Part shown: in pieces, positions 41,113 through 48,809 of the stretch
Position numbering within the stretch: the stretch's first letter is position 1
Layout of the letters: each line of letters begins with the position of its first letter
NCBI RefSeq assembly: GCF_018613155.1
Contig: NZ_JAGGQU010000011.1
Span: 1 to 64,000, forward strand
Reading direction: 5' to 3'
DNA from: Bacillus sp. ISL-55
GTDB lineage: Bacteria > Bacillota > Bacilli > Bacillales > Cytobacillaceae
Length of the DNA: 64,000 nucleotides
Notes under the pieces: model-generated
The model's input: only the letters and a program-made list of their open reading frames with translations
Told to the model about the DNA's origin: nothing
Database searches by the model: none
Position numbers and translations under genes: made by a program

Positions 41113-42114
41113 TTATAGAATTGCGTTAAAGCCATATCCTATCAGAATGATTCCTGTGGCGACAACGCCGGCGAATACAGCAATCAGCTTTGGTTTGATC
41201 ACTTTCCTGAGCAAAATCATTTCCGGGAGGGACAGGGCGGTGATGGCCATCATGAAGGCCAGCGCTGTACCAGCTCCTACACCTTTGTTCAATAATGCTT
41301 CGATAATCGGCAGGGAACCGACGGCGTTAGAGTATAGCGGAACGCCTAAAATCGTCGCAATCGGAACCGCGAAGAAATTGCCTTCGCCCGCATATTTGAC
41401 TAGCAAATCCTGCGGGGCATATCCATGAATGAACGCCCCGATCCCAATCCCAATCAAAAGGTAGAGCCAAATCTTCTGTACCGTCTCCACAACATTCCGG
41501 GCTGCAAAAATTGTTCTTTCCTTAAGCTCCTCCCGAGTGAATAAGGATTTGATTTTTTCGGCATACGTTTTGTTATCGCTCTCAGGCATAACAATCCGTT
41601 CCTGGCCACCGGCGATTTCATATACATATGACTCCACATGCTTTTCCATCTTCAGCTTGCCAATGATGGCACCCGCCACGATTGCCAGAGTCATTCCGGC
41701 AAGCACATAAATCAAGGCGACTTTCCAGCCAAAAATCGAAAATAGCATAACCAGCGAGATTTCGTTCACAATCGGTGATGAAATCAGGAACGTAAAGGTG
41801 ATGCCTAAAGGGATTCCTGCCTCGACAAAGCCGATAAATAAAGGCACCGTCGAACAGGAGCAGAACGGCGACAGCACTCCGAGAAAAGCCGCCATCACAC
41901 TGGCAGCGCCCTTCCTTCTGCCTTCAAGCCATTCCTTTACTTTTTCAGGCGGGAAAAAACTTCTGATGAATGAGATTGCAAAAATCATCACCGCGAGCAA
42001 AAACAAGATTTTCGTCGTGTCGTAAATGAAAAAGTGGAGTGCCCCGCCAAGTCTTGAGGACAGTTCCATGTTCATGACATCGACGACCAACCAATTGGCC
42101 AGTTCATTAAACAT
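41113..42114 (-). CDS. ArsP-type permease (CSCS motif)
   Basis: Membrane permease of 333 residues, PF03773-like, with about eight helices. The motif LSPFCSCSTVPLFIGF carries the Cys pair typical of ArsP, which exports trivalent organoarsenicals in Campylobacter. ATILGVPLYSNAVGSLPIIE and MMAITALSLPEMILL form the second half. The gene starts directly at the stop of arsR2 and is followed by a CxxC thioredoxin-like gene. Export of an arsenical is inferred from context. A second, shorter paralogue is encoded at 53.5 kb. Confidence 0.82.
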   Translation of the reverse strand: MFNELANWLVVDVMNMELSSRLGGALHFFIYDTTKILFLLAVMIFAISFIRSFFPPEKVKEWLEGRRKGAASVMAAFLGVLSPFCSCSTVPLFIGFVEAGIPLGITFTFLISSPIVNEISLVMLFSIFGWKVALIYVLAGMTLAIVAGAIIGKLKMEKHVESYVYEIAGGQERIVMPESDNKTYAEKIKSLFTREELKERTIFAARNVVETVQKIWLYLLIGIGIGAFIHGYAPQDLLVKYAGEGNFFAVPIATILGVPLYSNAVGSLPIIEALLNKGVGAGTALAFMMAITALSLPEMILLRKVIKPKLIAVFAGVVATGIILIGYGFNAIL

Positions 42115-42477
42115 TTAGATCGCCTTCTTTATATACGGAATCAGAGGTGCCAGCTTTTCTTTATCCAGACTATAGACAGTGAACCTACCTTCTCTTCTTG
42201 ATTTAATGAGCTTTCCTTTTTCCATGATCTTCAAATGGTGGCTGATAGTTGAGGATGCTCCCGATAGACCATCGACAATTTCGCACATGCAAAGATCCTC
42301 AAACCACAACAAGCCCATGATTTTAATTCGTGTCTCATCACCGAGTGCCTTGAAAAACGCCGCTGTACTTTCAAGCTCTTCCTCAGCATTCACGAGCGGG
42401 AATTCTTCCTTAACCCCATCAATAATTCTCTTAATGCTGTCAGACGATTTTATTTCCCATCCTGTTCTGCAAGTCAT
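42115..42477 (-). CDS. ArsR-family repressor 2
   Basis: Repressor of 120 residues with the ArsR fold; the metalloid site is FEDLCMCEIV (C-M-C) and the recognition helix is SGASSTISHHLKIMEKGKLI. The start is the ATG at 42477, eight bases after GGGAGG; the GTG nine bases upstream lies inside that site. It is immediately upstream of the ArsP-type permease gene (no gap) and surely controls it. The upstream region has AACTA-N6-TAGTT, a possible operator. Confidence 0.88.
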   Translation of the reverse strand: MTCRTGWEIKSSDSIKRIIDGVKEEFPLVNAEEELESTAAFFKALGDETRIKIMGLLWFEDLCMCEIVDGLSGASSTISHHLKIMEKGKLIKSRREGRFTVYSLDKEKLAPLIPYIKKAI

Positions 42478-42558
42478 AAACTGCACCTCCCACTTTCAGC
42501 TTACAACTATTTTTCTAGTTTTGTAGTTTTGATTTTGAACACTTTATGACATGTTAAA

Positions 42559-42584
42559 GCCGGCAGCGATTTTTAACTGCCGGC
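42559..42584 (-). terminator. Hairpin after the response regulator gene
   Basis: Stem GCCGGCAG/CTGCCGGC with a 10-base loop and a short T stretch, closing the long arr-like gene series. Confidence 0.6.
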
Positions 42585-42594
42585 CGTTATTGTC

Positions 42595-43242
42595 TCAATC
42601 ATACGAAATCAGGTTATGCTTGATCGCATATTTAACAAGACCAGACCTTTTCGTTGCCCCAATCTTCTCCATGATCCTCGTTTTATAGGTTTCCACCGTT
42701 TTGATGGATACGAACAATTCCTCACTGATTTCCCTCTGCGTATAGCCCAGGGCAATTAACTTCAATACCTCAGTCTCACGCTGGCTAAGATGGGGTTTAT
42801 CCAATTCTGCCCCTTCGACTTTCTCATCTGCCTGCTTGTAGAGATAAGGAATCAGGGTCGGATAAATATAATGCTCTCCATTTAACACAATTCTAATCGC
42901 GTTGATCAGTTCAGTATCGACCGCTCTTTTTAAAACATAGCCTTGGGCACCGGATGCAAGCCCTTCCTTCAGATAGGCTTCATCAGAAAACATCGTCAAT
43001 AGCAGAATTTTAACATTACTGTTCGATTTCCGGATTTCTTTCGTTGTTTCAATTCCGTCTTTCCCCGGCATGCTGATATCCATAACAATGATATCAGGCT
43101 CCATATCCTTCAGTTTTTGCAATGCTTCTTCGCCGGATTGAGCCTCCCCAATAATTTCGAAGTTACTTTCACTCATCAGGATGGTTTTCAAGCCGGCGCG
43201 AAAAACAGGATGGTCATCGACTATGAATAATTTAGCTGACAT
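42595..43242 (-). CDS. NarL/LuxR-type response regulator (arr cluster)
   Basis: A 215-residue regulator with a receiver domain (FIVDDHPVFRAGLKTIL, phosphoacceptor Asp in DIIVMDISMPGKDG, Lys in LTMF...KRA) and a LuxR HTH (LSQRETEVLKLIALGYTQRE). It overlaps the kinase gene upstream by eleven bases, so the two form a pair. Together with the PhnD-like lipoprotein it probably switches on the neighbouring molybdoenzyme genes when the oxyanion is present (inference; called ArrR-like by position). Confidence 0.87.
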   Translation of the reverse strand: MSAKLFIVDDHPVFRAGLKTILMSESNFEIIGEAQSGEEALQKLKDMEPDIIVMDISMPGKDGIETTKEIRKSNSNVKILLLTMFSDEAYLKEGLASGAQGYVLKRAVDTELINAIRIVLNGEHYIYPTLIPYLYKQADEKVEGAELDKPHLSQRETEVLKLIALGYTQREISEELFVSIKTVETYKTRIMEKIGATKRSGLVKYAIKHNLISYD

Positions 43243-45115
43243 TTACTTCACTCCGATCCGTTAAGAGAGGAACTTTGGCTAAAATCGTCGTTCCCTCGCC
43301 AATTGCAGATTCAATTTGAAGCGTTCCATTCAAAAGCGCAATTCTTTCATGCATCCCAAGCAGGCCAAGGTGTTCTTTGGAAGGATCATTTCCCAGCACC
43401 GATTGGGTATCAAAACCGACACCATCGTCTTCGATGACCACCGAAACCTGCTGGCCAGATGAAAGGACAATGATGCTGACGTTTTCTGCTTTTGCGTATT
43501 TGGTGATATTTGTGAGCGATTCCTGTACAAGCCGGAATATCGCAGTTTCCAGTCCTGGATTCAAGGATTTGAAGGTCCCGTTTATCACGAGATCAGCATC
43601 GATATTCGTAGACTTCCTGAATTCCTCTACATATCGTTCAATTGCTACTTTAAGCCCAAATTTATCAAGAATGCTCGGCCTGAGCTGCCAAGCCATATGA
43701 TGAACTTCTTCAATCGTTTGCCGGGCGAGCGACCTTAGCGTTTCAATCGTCCTTTGCTTATGTCTTTCATCGCCTTCTTCCAGCAGCTTCAATTCCACTA
43801 ACATGGAAGACAGGGAGTGGCTCGTTTCATCATGAAGTTCCCTTGCGATTCTCTTCCGCTCATCTTCTTGTACATGAATGATTTTTTCCAGCAACATAAG
43901 GCGGATTTCTTCTTTTTTCTTGACCTCTTTCCATAGTTCCAGGTTCTCTATGGAAACAGAGAGCTGAGAAGCCAGTGAGGTAAGAATTTTAAGAAATGTT
44001 TCATCCAGCTTTGAAGTGCTGCAGATAATGATTTTTCCAATCTCATTTCCTTTCCCCGTTTTCAGCTGGAAAGCATATACTTCCTTCTCCGACCTAGAGC
44101 ATGTATAAAGGTCTGAATTGAAATGGGTGCAACGGATCGCACATGAAGAAGAATGATTAAAGTACCTCTCCTTCGTTTCCTTCCAATCAATTTCGATGAA
44201 GGCACTTTTCAGATCAAGCTCCTGGACCAATTGCTGAACAAATGACTGAAGCGTTTCTTCTAGCTGGACGTGCTCTTTGAGGTTCTGGGACAAACTATTC
44301 AACAAGGTAAGTTCCTTATTTCGATTTTTTATTTTTTCGATATATACTTCTTTATCCCTTTCCGATTTCTGCAGAGAATCTAGCATTTTGTTGAATGAAG
44401 CAGTCAATTTTCCGATCTCATCTTTCGGATAGGTGCGTATCCTCTCTGTGAGGTTTCCCGAATAGACCTTATTGGTCAAATGGACAAGGTTCGAAATCGG
44501 GATCGTCAGTATTCTTGTCAGTCCAAAGACAATGATCCCAGATAATAACATGACTCCGATCATCGTGAAAATCATCTGGTTTGTTACCTTCATCAACGCC
44601 TCTTCAAGGGATTGTTCAGTCAACCCCGCCCTAACAGTGCCGCCTAAATCAGGGAAGATCGGCGAGGCGGAATCGAGGATCACACCATTGTCAGTAGAAA
44701 GCTTCTTACTGCTGGTCTCTAGCATGGAACCTTCAGACTTTACTTGATTTGCATTGATTAAACCCTGGCTGATAAAACCTTTTTCATTAGAGTGGACAAC
44801 CACTTCACCGTCTTTATTCAGAACGAAAATATATTCAATATCTTCATAGCTATTCATTGTGTCATTAATAAGGCTTTGCAATGCGAAAATATTGTGGGTC
44901 AGGAGAGGGTCCACACTTCTTGAGGCAATGTCGCTGCTGATTGATTTGGCACGGTCTTCAATTTGCAATGTCAGCGTATTGGATATTGAAATCCGTACGA
45001 CGATCAGACTGATGACTGTCACCATCAGGACGACGATCAAGACCATTCCATAGATTTTAAGTTCTATCGAAACACTCGATAAAAAATCGATTAACCTTTG
45101 CTTCAGCTTTTTCAT
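43232..45115 (-). CDS. Sensor histidine kinase with sCACHE-like, HAMP and GAF-like domains (arr cluster)
   Basis: The 627-residue kinase has a helix (about 20-45), an extracellular sensor (about 46-180), a second helix (about 182-203), HAMP, a GAF-like domain (about 270-395) and a HisKA_3/HATPase of the NarX/DegS type (ARELHDETSHSLSSML, DDGVGFDTQSV, GLLGMHERIALLNG). The GAF-like part contains SSCAIRCTHFNSDLYTCSR, three Cys that might bind a metal or metalloid or act in redox sensing (inference). Its start overlaps the stop of the PhnD-like gene as ATGA, and its end overlaps the regulator gene. ArrK-like by context. Confidence 0.88.
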   Translation of the reverse strand: MKKLKQRLIDFLSSVSIELKIYGMVLIVVLMVTVISLIVVRISISNTLTLQIEDRAKSISSDIASRSVDPLLTHNIFALQSLINDTMNSYEDIEYIFVLNKDGEVVVHSNEKGFISQGLINANQVKSEGSMLETSSKKLSTDNGVILDSASPIFPDLGGTVRAGLTEQSLEEALMKVTNQMIFTMIGVMLLSGIIVFGLTRILTIPISNLVHLTNKVYSGNLTERIRTYPKDEIGKLTASFNKMLDSLQKSERDKEVYIEKIKNRNKELTLLNSLSQNLKEHVQLEETLQSFVQQLVQELDLKSAFIEIDWKETKERYFNHSSSCAIRCTHFNSDLYTCSRSEKEVYAFQLKTGKGNEIGKIIICSTSKLDETFLKILTSLASQLSVSIENLELWKEVKKKEEIRLMLLEKIIHVQEDERKRIARELHDETSHSLSSMLVELKLLEEGDERHKQRTIETLRSLARQTIEEVHHMAWQLRPSILDKFGLKVAIERYVEEFRKSTNIDADLVINGTFKSLNPGLETAIFRLVQESLTNITKYAKAENVSIIVLSSGQQVSVVIEDDGVGFDTQSVLGNDPSKEHLGLLGMHERIALLNGTLQIESAIGEGTTILAKVPLLTDRSEVNVS

Positions 45116-46035
45116 AGGCTTTCACCCAACAGATATAGATCCTGTCTGATTACTTGATAGTTCTGCTGATTGATTGGCTCATACCGATCGACACCCAATT
45201 CCTTCAACAATTGCCTGCCATCGGGGTGATTTCTCAGATTGAATAATATCTCAGAAAAAGTTTCAATTTTCTTTGGGTCGCCTTTTTTTGAGGCCACAAC
45301 CGGAGGCGTGCCTGCTTCATCTCCCGTTCCGATGACCCTGATGTGCGCACTCAATTCAGGTTCTGTCGCCAGCATCTGGTCAAACATGGCACCATCCACG
45401 GTAGCACCATCGACAATCCCCAATTCAACTGCTTTTACCGAATAGTCATGGCTATAAGTAAAATAAGTTTTACCAAAGAAATCTTCTGAGGTTTCCCCCT
45501 TCTTATCCAATTGGCTTAACATACTCAATCTGCCTGTGTAAGAATAGGGGTCTGTATAAGCAAATCTCTTGCCCTTTAAATCCTCCAAGGTCTGATAGGG
45601 ACTGTTCTGATTGACGATTGTGTACGACTGATATAAAGGTCTCCCGTTCACAACCGGCGCTGCTACATCCACAAGATATCCCTTTTCCAGTCCGATGACA
45701 TAAGAAAGGGAACATATGAAGGCAAAATCCACTTCACCCCTCCTCAGCATGCTGTCTACTTCCTGATAGGTCTGTCGCTGGACGATCTCAACCTGCATGC
45801 CGAATTGGGATTCGATGTACTCTAGCAGGTAATCATATTTTGATAGGGAAGCTTTAGGAGAGATGACCGAAGCAAGCGCAACAGTGATTTTTTCATGGTG
45901 GGAATCCGTTTCTTTGGGTGGAGCAGCTTCCGCTTTATCAGTGTAGAGGATGATATTTGACTGCTGTACTCCTTGTTGGCAGCCGCTGATCAACAATATA
46001 AATAAAATTGGAATCATAAAAGCCCTGATTACCAT
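45112..46035 (-). CDS. PhnD-like oxyanion-binding lipoprotein (sensor component)
   Basis: A 307-residue lipoprotein: signal MVIRAFMIPILFILLISG then lipobox Cys19. The rest is a type-II periplasmic binding protein of the phosphate/phosphonate PhnD group (ITVALASVISPKASLSKYDY, LEDLKGKRFAYTDPYSYTGR, GTGDEAGTPPVVASKKGD). There is no ABC permease or ATPase here; instead the gene is translationally coupled to a histidine kinase gene. In TtrS of Salmonella a PhnD-like domain is fused to the kinase, and ArrT/ArrS-type proteins in arsenate-respiring bacteria play this role. Likely ligand: arsenate, arsenite or a related oxyanion. The start at 46035 has GGAGGG. Confidence 0.82.
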   Translation of the reverse strand: MVIRAFMIPILFILLISGCQQGVQQSNIILYTDKAEAAPPKETDSHHEKITVALASVISPKASLSKYDYLLEYIESQFGMQVEIVQRQTYQEVDSMLRRGEVDFAFICSLSYVIGLEKGYLVDVAAPVVNGRPLYQSYTIVNQNSPYQTLEDLKGKRFAYTDPYSYTGRLSMLSQLDKKGETSEDFFGKTYFTYSHDYSVKAVELGIVDGATVDGAMFDQMLATEPELSAHIRVIGTGDEAGTPPVVASKKGDPKKIETFSEILFNLRNHPDGRQLLKELGVDRYEPINQQNYQVIRQDLYLLGESL

Positions 46036-46132
46036 GTTTTTACCCTCCATCAATTCCGTTGGATACGTTCGTATAAATTATATCGTGGCTACCTTGCAAA
46101 AAGAGGCTTCGCATAAAAACAACACAAAATAG

Positions 46133-46163
46133 ACAAAAAAAACAGCCCCAAATTATGGCGCTG
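46133..46163 (-). terminator. Terminator after tatA
   Basis: Stem CAGCGCC/GGGGCTG (one mismatch) with a 7-base loop and eight T on the minus strand. It separates the structural genes from the sensor-kinase-regulator genes. Confidence 0.7.
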
Positions 46164-46170
46164 CCGGAGT

Positions 46171-46365
46171 TTATGCATGATGAGTTTTAGCTTCTTTTTT
46201 CACTTCTTCTATTTCATCTGTTGCCAGTTCTTTCGTCGCTTTCTTGAATTCCTTTAACGTGTTGCCGACCGCCCTGCCGATTTCCGGCAATTTTTTCGGG
46301 CCAAAAATCATCAGCGCCAGAACCAGGATGATGATCAACCCGGGGATACCGATATTCGAAAGCAT
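46171..46365 (-). CDS. tatA: Twin-arginine translocase subunit TatA
   Basis: A 64-residue TatA: a hydrophobic helix ([20 protein letters not shown]), the FGP hinge, an amphipathic helix ([20 protein letters not shown]) and a charged tail. It lies 15 bases after the Fe-S protein gene in the same cluster as a Tat-signal molybdoenzyme, so it is probably a dedicated translocase part for that enzyme. The ATG at 46365 has AAGGGATG upstream; a GTG at 46374 is the alternative start. No tatC is present in the window. Confidence 0.88.
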   Translation of the reverse strand: MLSNIGIPGLIIILVLALMIFGPKKLPEIGRAVGNTLKEFKKATKELATDEIEEVKKEAKTHHA

Positions 46366-46379
46366 TTTATTCACATCCC

Positions 46380-47453
46380 TTATACGGTTATGTTTTCTTT
46401 ACATCCGTCGCAATTCGCTGAGGAATTCAGGTGCTGCTCGCCACATTGGCCGCAGTCCTTATATTTCTGATAAAATATGGTCTGCTCCTGATTCGCGAGG
46501 AATTGTTTTAGATCTAGATAGTCCTCCACTCTTTCCAATCCATTTCTCCTGCACAGATCGATACATGATCCACAGCCATTGCAAAGCAGCGGCTGAAACA
46601 CAGCCTTGACGGTTTCGTCATCATCCGTGAATTTCAAAGCACCTGTTGCACAAACCCGGGAACATGCTCCACAGCCATTGCACGTTGCAGTGAAAGCTAG
46701 CTGCATGGTCTTCAGGTTTTCAGAAGTTTGATAGGAATGCAAATTGTTCTTGTTTTTATCCAGAATCCGATGATAGACCATGGCCATTGGGCCTTTTTTT
46801 AGAGAAACCCTCAAATTTTCGATTTCTTCCTCCTCTGGAATCAACGGCGAAACAACCTTATTCGTCATTTTTTTCGAGAAAAAAGTGATCAGGTCCCTGC
46901 GGGTATAGCTTCTTTCCATTTTATCGCTGTGGCTTTTGTCGTTAAGAGAAACCTCGACTTCATGAGTGCGCATACTGTTGAAATTGTGAATCGTTTCTTT
47001 AACCGAAGTCATAAGGTTAGCATCAAACTTGCTGCACTGCCTGCACCTTTCTTCTCGGAACTGCAAGTTGACGTGGCTGCTGTTTTGGAATGCTTGCATC
47101 AGCAAAGCTGTATCGAGCTGAGCCAGACACGCAAGCCTGATATGTGATTCATTGCTTCGGTCTTGATCGCAGGAAAACGAGATGACCTCCCTGCTTGGCA
47201 TGTCATTAAAATACGAAAGGTATTTTTCATCATATAGAGCTTCCGATGGACAGACAGACGTGCATTTCATGCATTCTATGCAAGCATCCTCCATCACGCT
47301 GAGCCCATTCTCTAGAGAAATGGCAGAGACAGGACAAGCATCAGTGCATTTGCTGCAAGTCGAGAAGCGGTTCCTTGTGCGCACGCAGCGCTGTAAGTCA
47401 ACCTTCAGCCGTTTTGCTTCAAGCCATTTTGTCATAAGATGGTCCACTAACAT
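46380..47453 (-). CDS. Multi-cluster ferredoxin-type protein (arr cluster)
   Basis: Protein of about 357 residues with four ferredoxin-like [4Fe-4S] motifs in two pairs ([61 protein letters not shown]) plus further Cys sets (CRQC in the middle, [18 protein letters not shown] at the end). There is no signal peptide, so it is cytoplasmic. It could deliver electrons for cofactor loading or act like NapF in maturation of the molybdoenzyme. The start is uncertain: ATG at 47453 has GGGGGAACA upstream, while ATG at 47474 is just past the TorD stop. Confidence 0.78.
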   Translation of the reverse strand: MLVDHLMTKWLEAKRLKVDLQRCVRTRNRFSTCSKCTDACPVSAISLENGLSVMEDACIECMKCTSVCPSEALYDEKYLSYFNDMPSREVISFSCDQDRSNESHIRLACLAQLDTALLMQAFQNSSHVNLQFREERCRQCSKFDANLMTSVKETIHNFNSMRTHEVEVSLNDKSHSDKMERSYTRRDLITFFSKKMTNKVVSPLIPEEEEIENLRVSLKKGPMAMVYHRILDKNKNNLHSYQTSENLKTMQLAFTATCNGCGACSRVCATGALKFTDDDETVKAVFQPLLCNGCGSCIDLCRRNGLERVEDYLDLKQFLANQEQTIFYQKYKDCGQCGEQHLNSSANCDGCKENITV

Positions 47454-47475
47454 TGCCCTGTTCCCCCAATCCATT

Positions 47476-48087
47476 TTATAGTGATGAATAGTCCAGCTGG
47501 ATGAACCTCTCGGTGAGATTGCCCAGATGTTTATAGATTGCCAGTTCAGCATTTTCCTGAATAGCGGCATTGAATTTAGGGATCCAATGGGTCAGGATCC
47601 TGTACAAGAACTCTTTTTGCAGTTCCAGATACTCCAGATCGCCTGTCTCGATCAGCTTGAAATTCAGATAATACATGAACTCAAACTGGATGCTGATATG
47701 ATCTGCTGGTTTTGAATGCATCGCCTGGACACAAAGCCCGCCGCGCTGGTAAAATGCTTCGATTGTTTGAGTGGACCTTCCCATGACCTCCCACTTATCC
47801 TCTAAATAAATAGAGGAGTAAGGAGGTGCCAGGAGTTTAAATGGTCCAACAAACAGTCTGGCGTATTCAATCTCGTAATCTGTAAGACTCTCATTCTCAT
47901 CCGCGAATATGCTGTTCATCTCATCACTTATTTTCAAAAGTGCCTCATCATCTGCTTCCTTTAATGACTCTTTGAGAAGATGAACGAAAAGACTTAAGTC
48001 TTCACCAGGTTCTTTATACATCAGCGACAGCAATCGATAGATCTCAGCCCGCTTTGAAATCAAAGAATCAGTCTGCATCGTGACCAT
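47476..48087 (-). CDS. TorD-family molybdoenzyme chaperone (ArrD-like)
   Basis: All-helical protein of 203 residues in the TorD/DmsD family: LISKRAEIYRLLSLMYKEPG at the start, then EYARLFVGPFKLLAPPYSSI with the P-P-Y-S-S-x-Y motif typical of these chaperones, and QAMHSKPADHISIQFEFMYY. It binds the Tat signal of the molybdoenzyme and helps insert its cofactor. It lies 20 bases after the Fe-S subunit gene. It has a GGGAGTGA ribosome site. Confidence 0.87.
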   Translation of the reverse strand: MVTMQTDSLISKRAEIYRLLSLMYKEPGEDLSLFVHLLKESLKEADDEALLKISDEMNSIFADENESLTDYEIEYARLFVGPFKLLAPPYSSIYLEDKWEVMGRSTQTIEAFYQRGGLCVQAMHSKPADHISIQFEFMYYLNFKLIETGDLEYLELQKEFLYRILTHWIPKFNAAIQENAELAIYKHLGNLTERFIQLDYSSL

Positions 48088-48106
48088 TTAAATCACTCCC
48101 TTGCTT

Positions 48107-48790
48107 TTATCCTCTTACATAAAATACTCTTGGCTTCGTACCCTTTTCCGGTTTCAACACCTGGCTGCTGTACTGGGCCAGCACCTTGTTGATATCGCTG
48201 TTCGGATCATCCAAATCCCCAAATGTCCGCGCATCAGCCGGGCAGGACTCCACACAGTATGGTTTCAAATTATCTTTAATTCTATGGTCACAGAAGGTAC
48301 ATTTTTCAACGATTCCCTTGCTTCTGATGCCTTCATAAGTAAAGGCACGGTCCGCATTGTAGTAAGGCAGCTGCTGACCAGTTTTTTCCTGCAGTTCTTT
48401 ACTCGTCGCTGTGCCGCCCTTGATGGCAGCTGCTGTTTCTTCCCAGCGGCGATGCGGTTTGTTTTTATTGAAATTGATCACTCCGTATGGACAAGCTTGC
48501 ATACAGCTCTTACAGCCAATGCATTTATCCGGATCATGGAGTGTCAGTCCGTTTTCATCCTTGTACATCGCCTGTGTCGGACAAACCCTTACACAAGCAG
48601 CATCTTCACAGTGATTGCAAAGAGTCGGGACGTATTTGTAGTTTACGTTAGGAAAACTCCCCTTCGTTTCGTGGAAGTAATGAGCCCAAAACATTCCGGT
48701 ATCTACGTTATTCTCATTTTTGCAGGCGATCGAACATCCTGAACAGCCTACGCATTTATGCAAATCTATTACCATTCCGTATTTAGTCAT
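48107..48790 (-). CDS. arrB: Iron-sulfur electron-transfer subunit (ArrB-like)
   Basis: The 227-residue subunit of DMSO-reductase-family enzymes binds four [4Fe-4S] clusters through four Cys groups: CVGCSGCSIACKNENNV, CNHCEDAACVRVCP, CIGCKSCMQACPYGV and CTFCDHRIKDNLKPYCVESC. It passes electrons from the quinol-oxidising NrfD-type subunit to the catalytic subunit. It lies 20 bases after the catalytic subunit gene. No Tat signal of its own, as usual for a subunit exported together with ArrA. Confidence 0.88.
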   Translation of the reverse strand: MTKYGMVIDLHKCVGCSGCSIACKNENNVDTGMFWAHYFHETKGSFPNVNYKYVPTLCNHCEDAACVRVCPTQAMYKDENGLTLHDPDKCIGCKSCMQACPYGVINFNKNKPHRRWEETAAAIKGGTATSKELQEKTGQQLPYYNADRAFTYEGIRSKGIVEKCTFCDHRIKDNLKPYCVESCPADARTFGDLDDPNSDINKVLAQYSSQVLKPEKGTKPRVFYVRG

Positions 48791-48809
48791 TTTTCACACC
48801 TCCAGCAGA

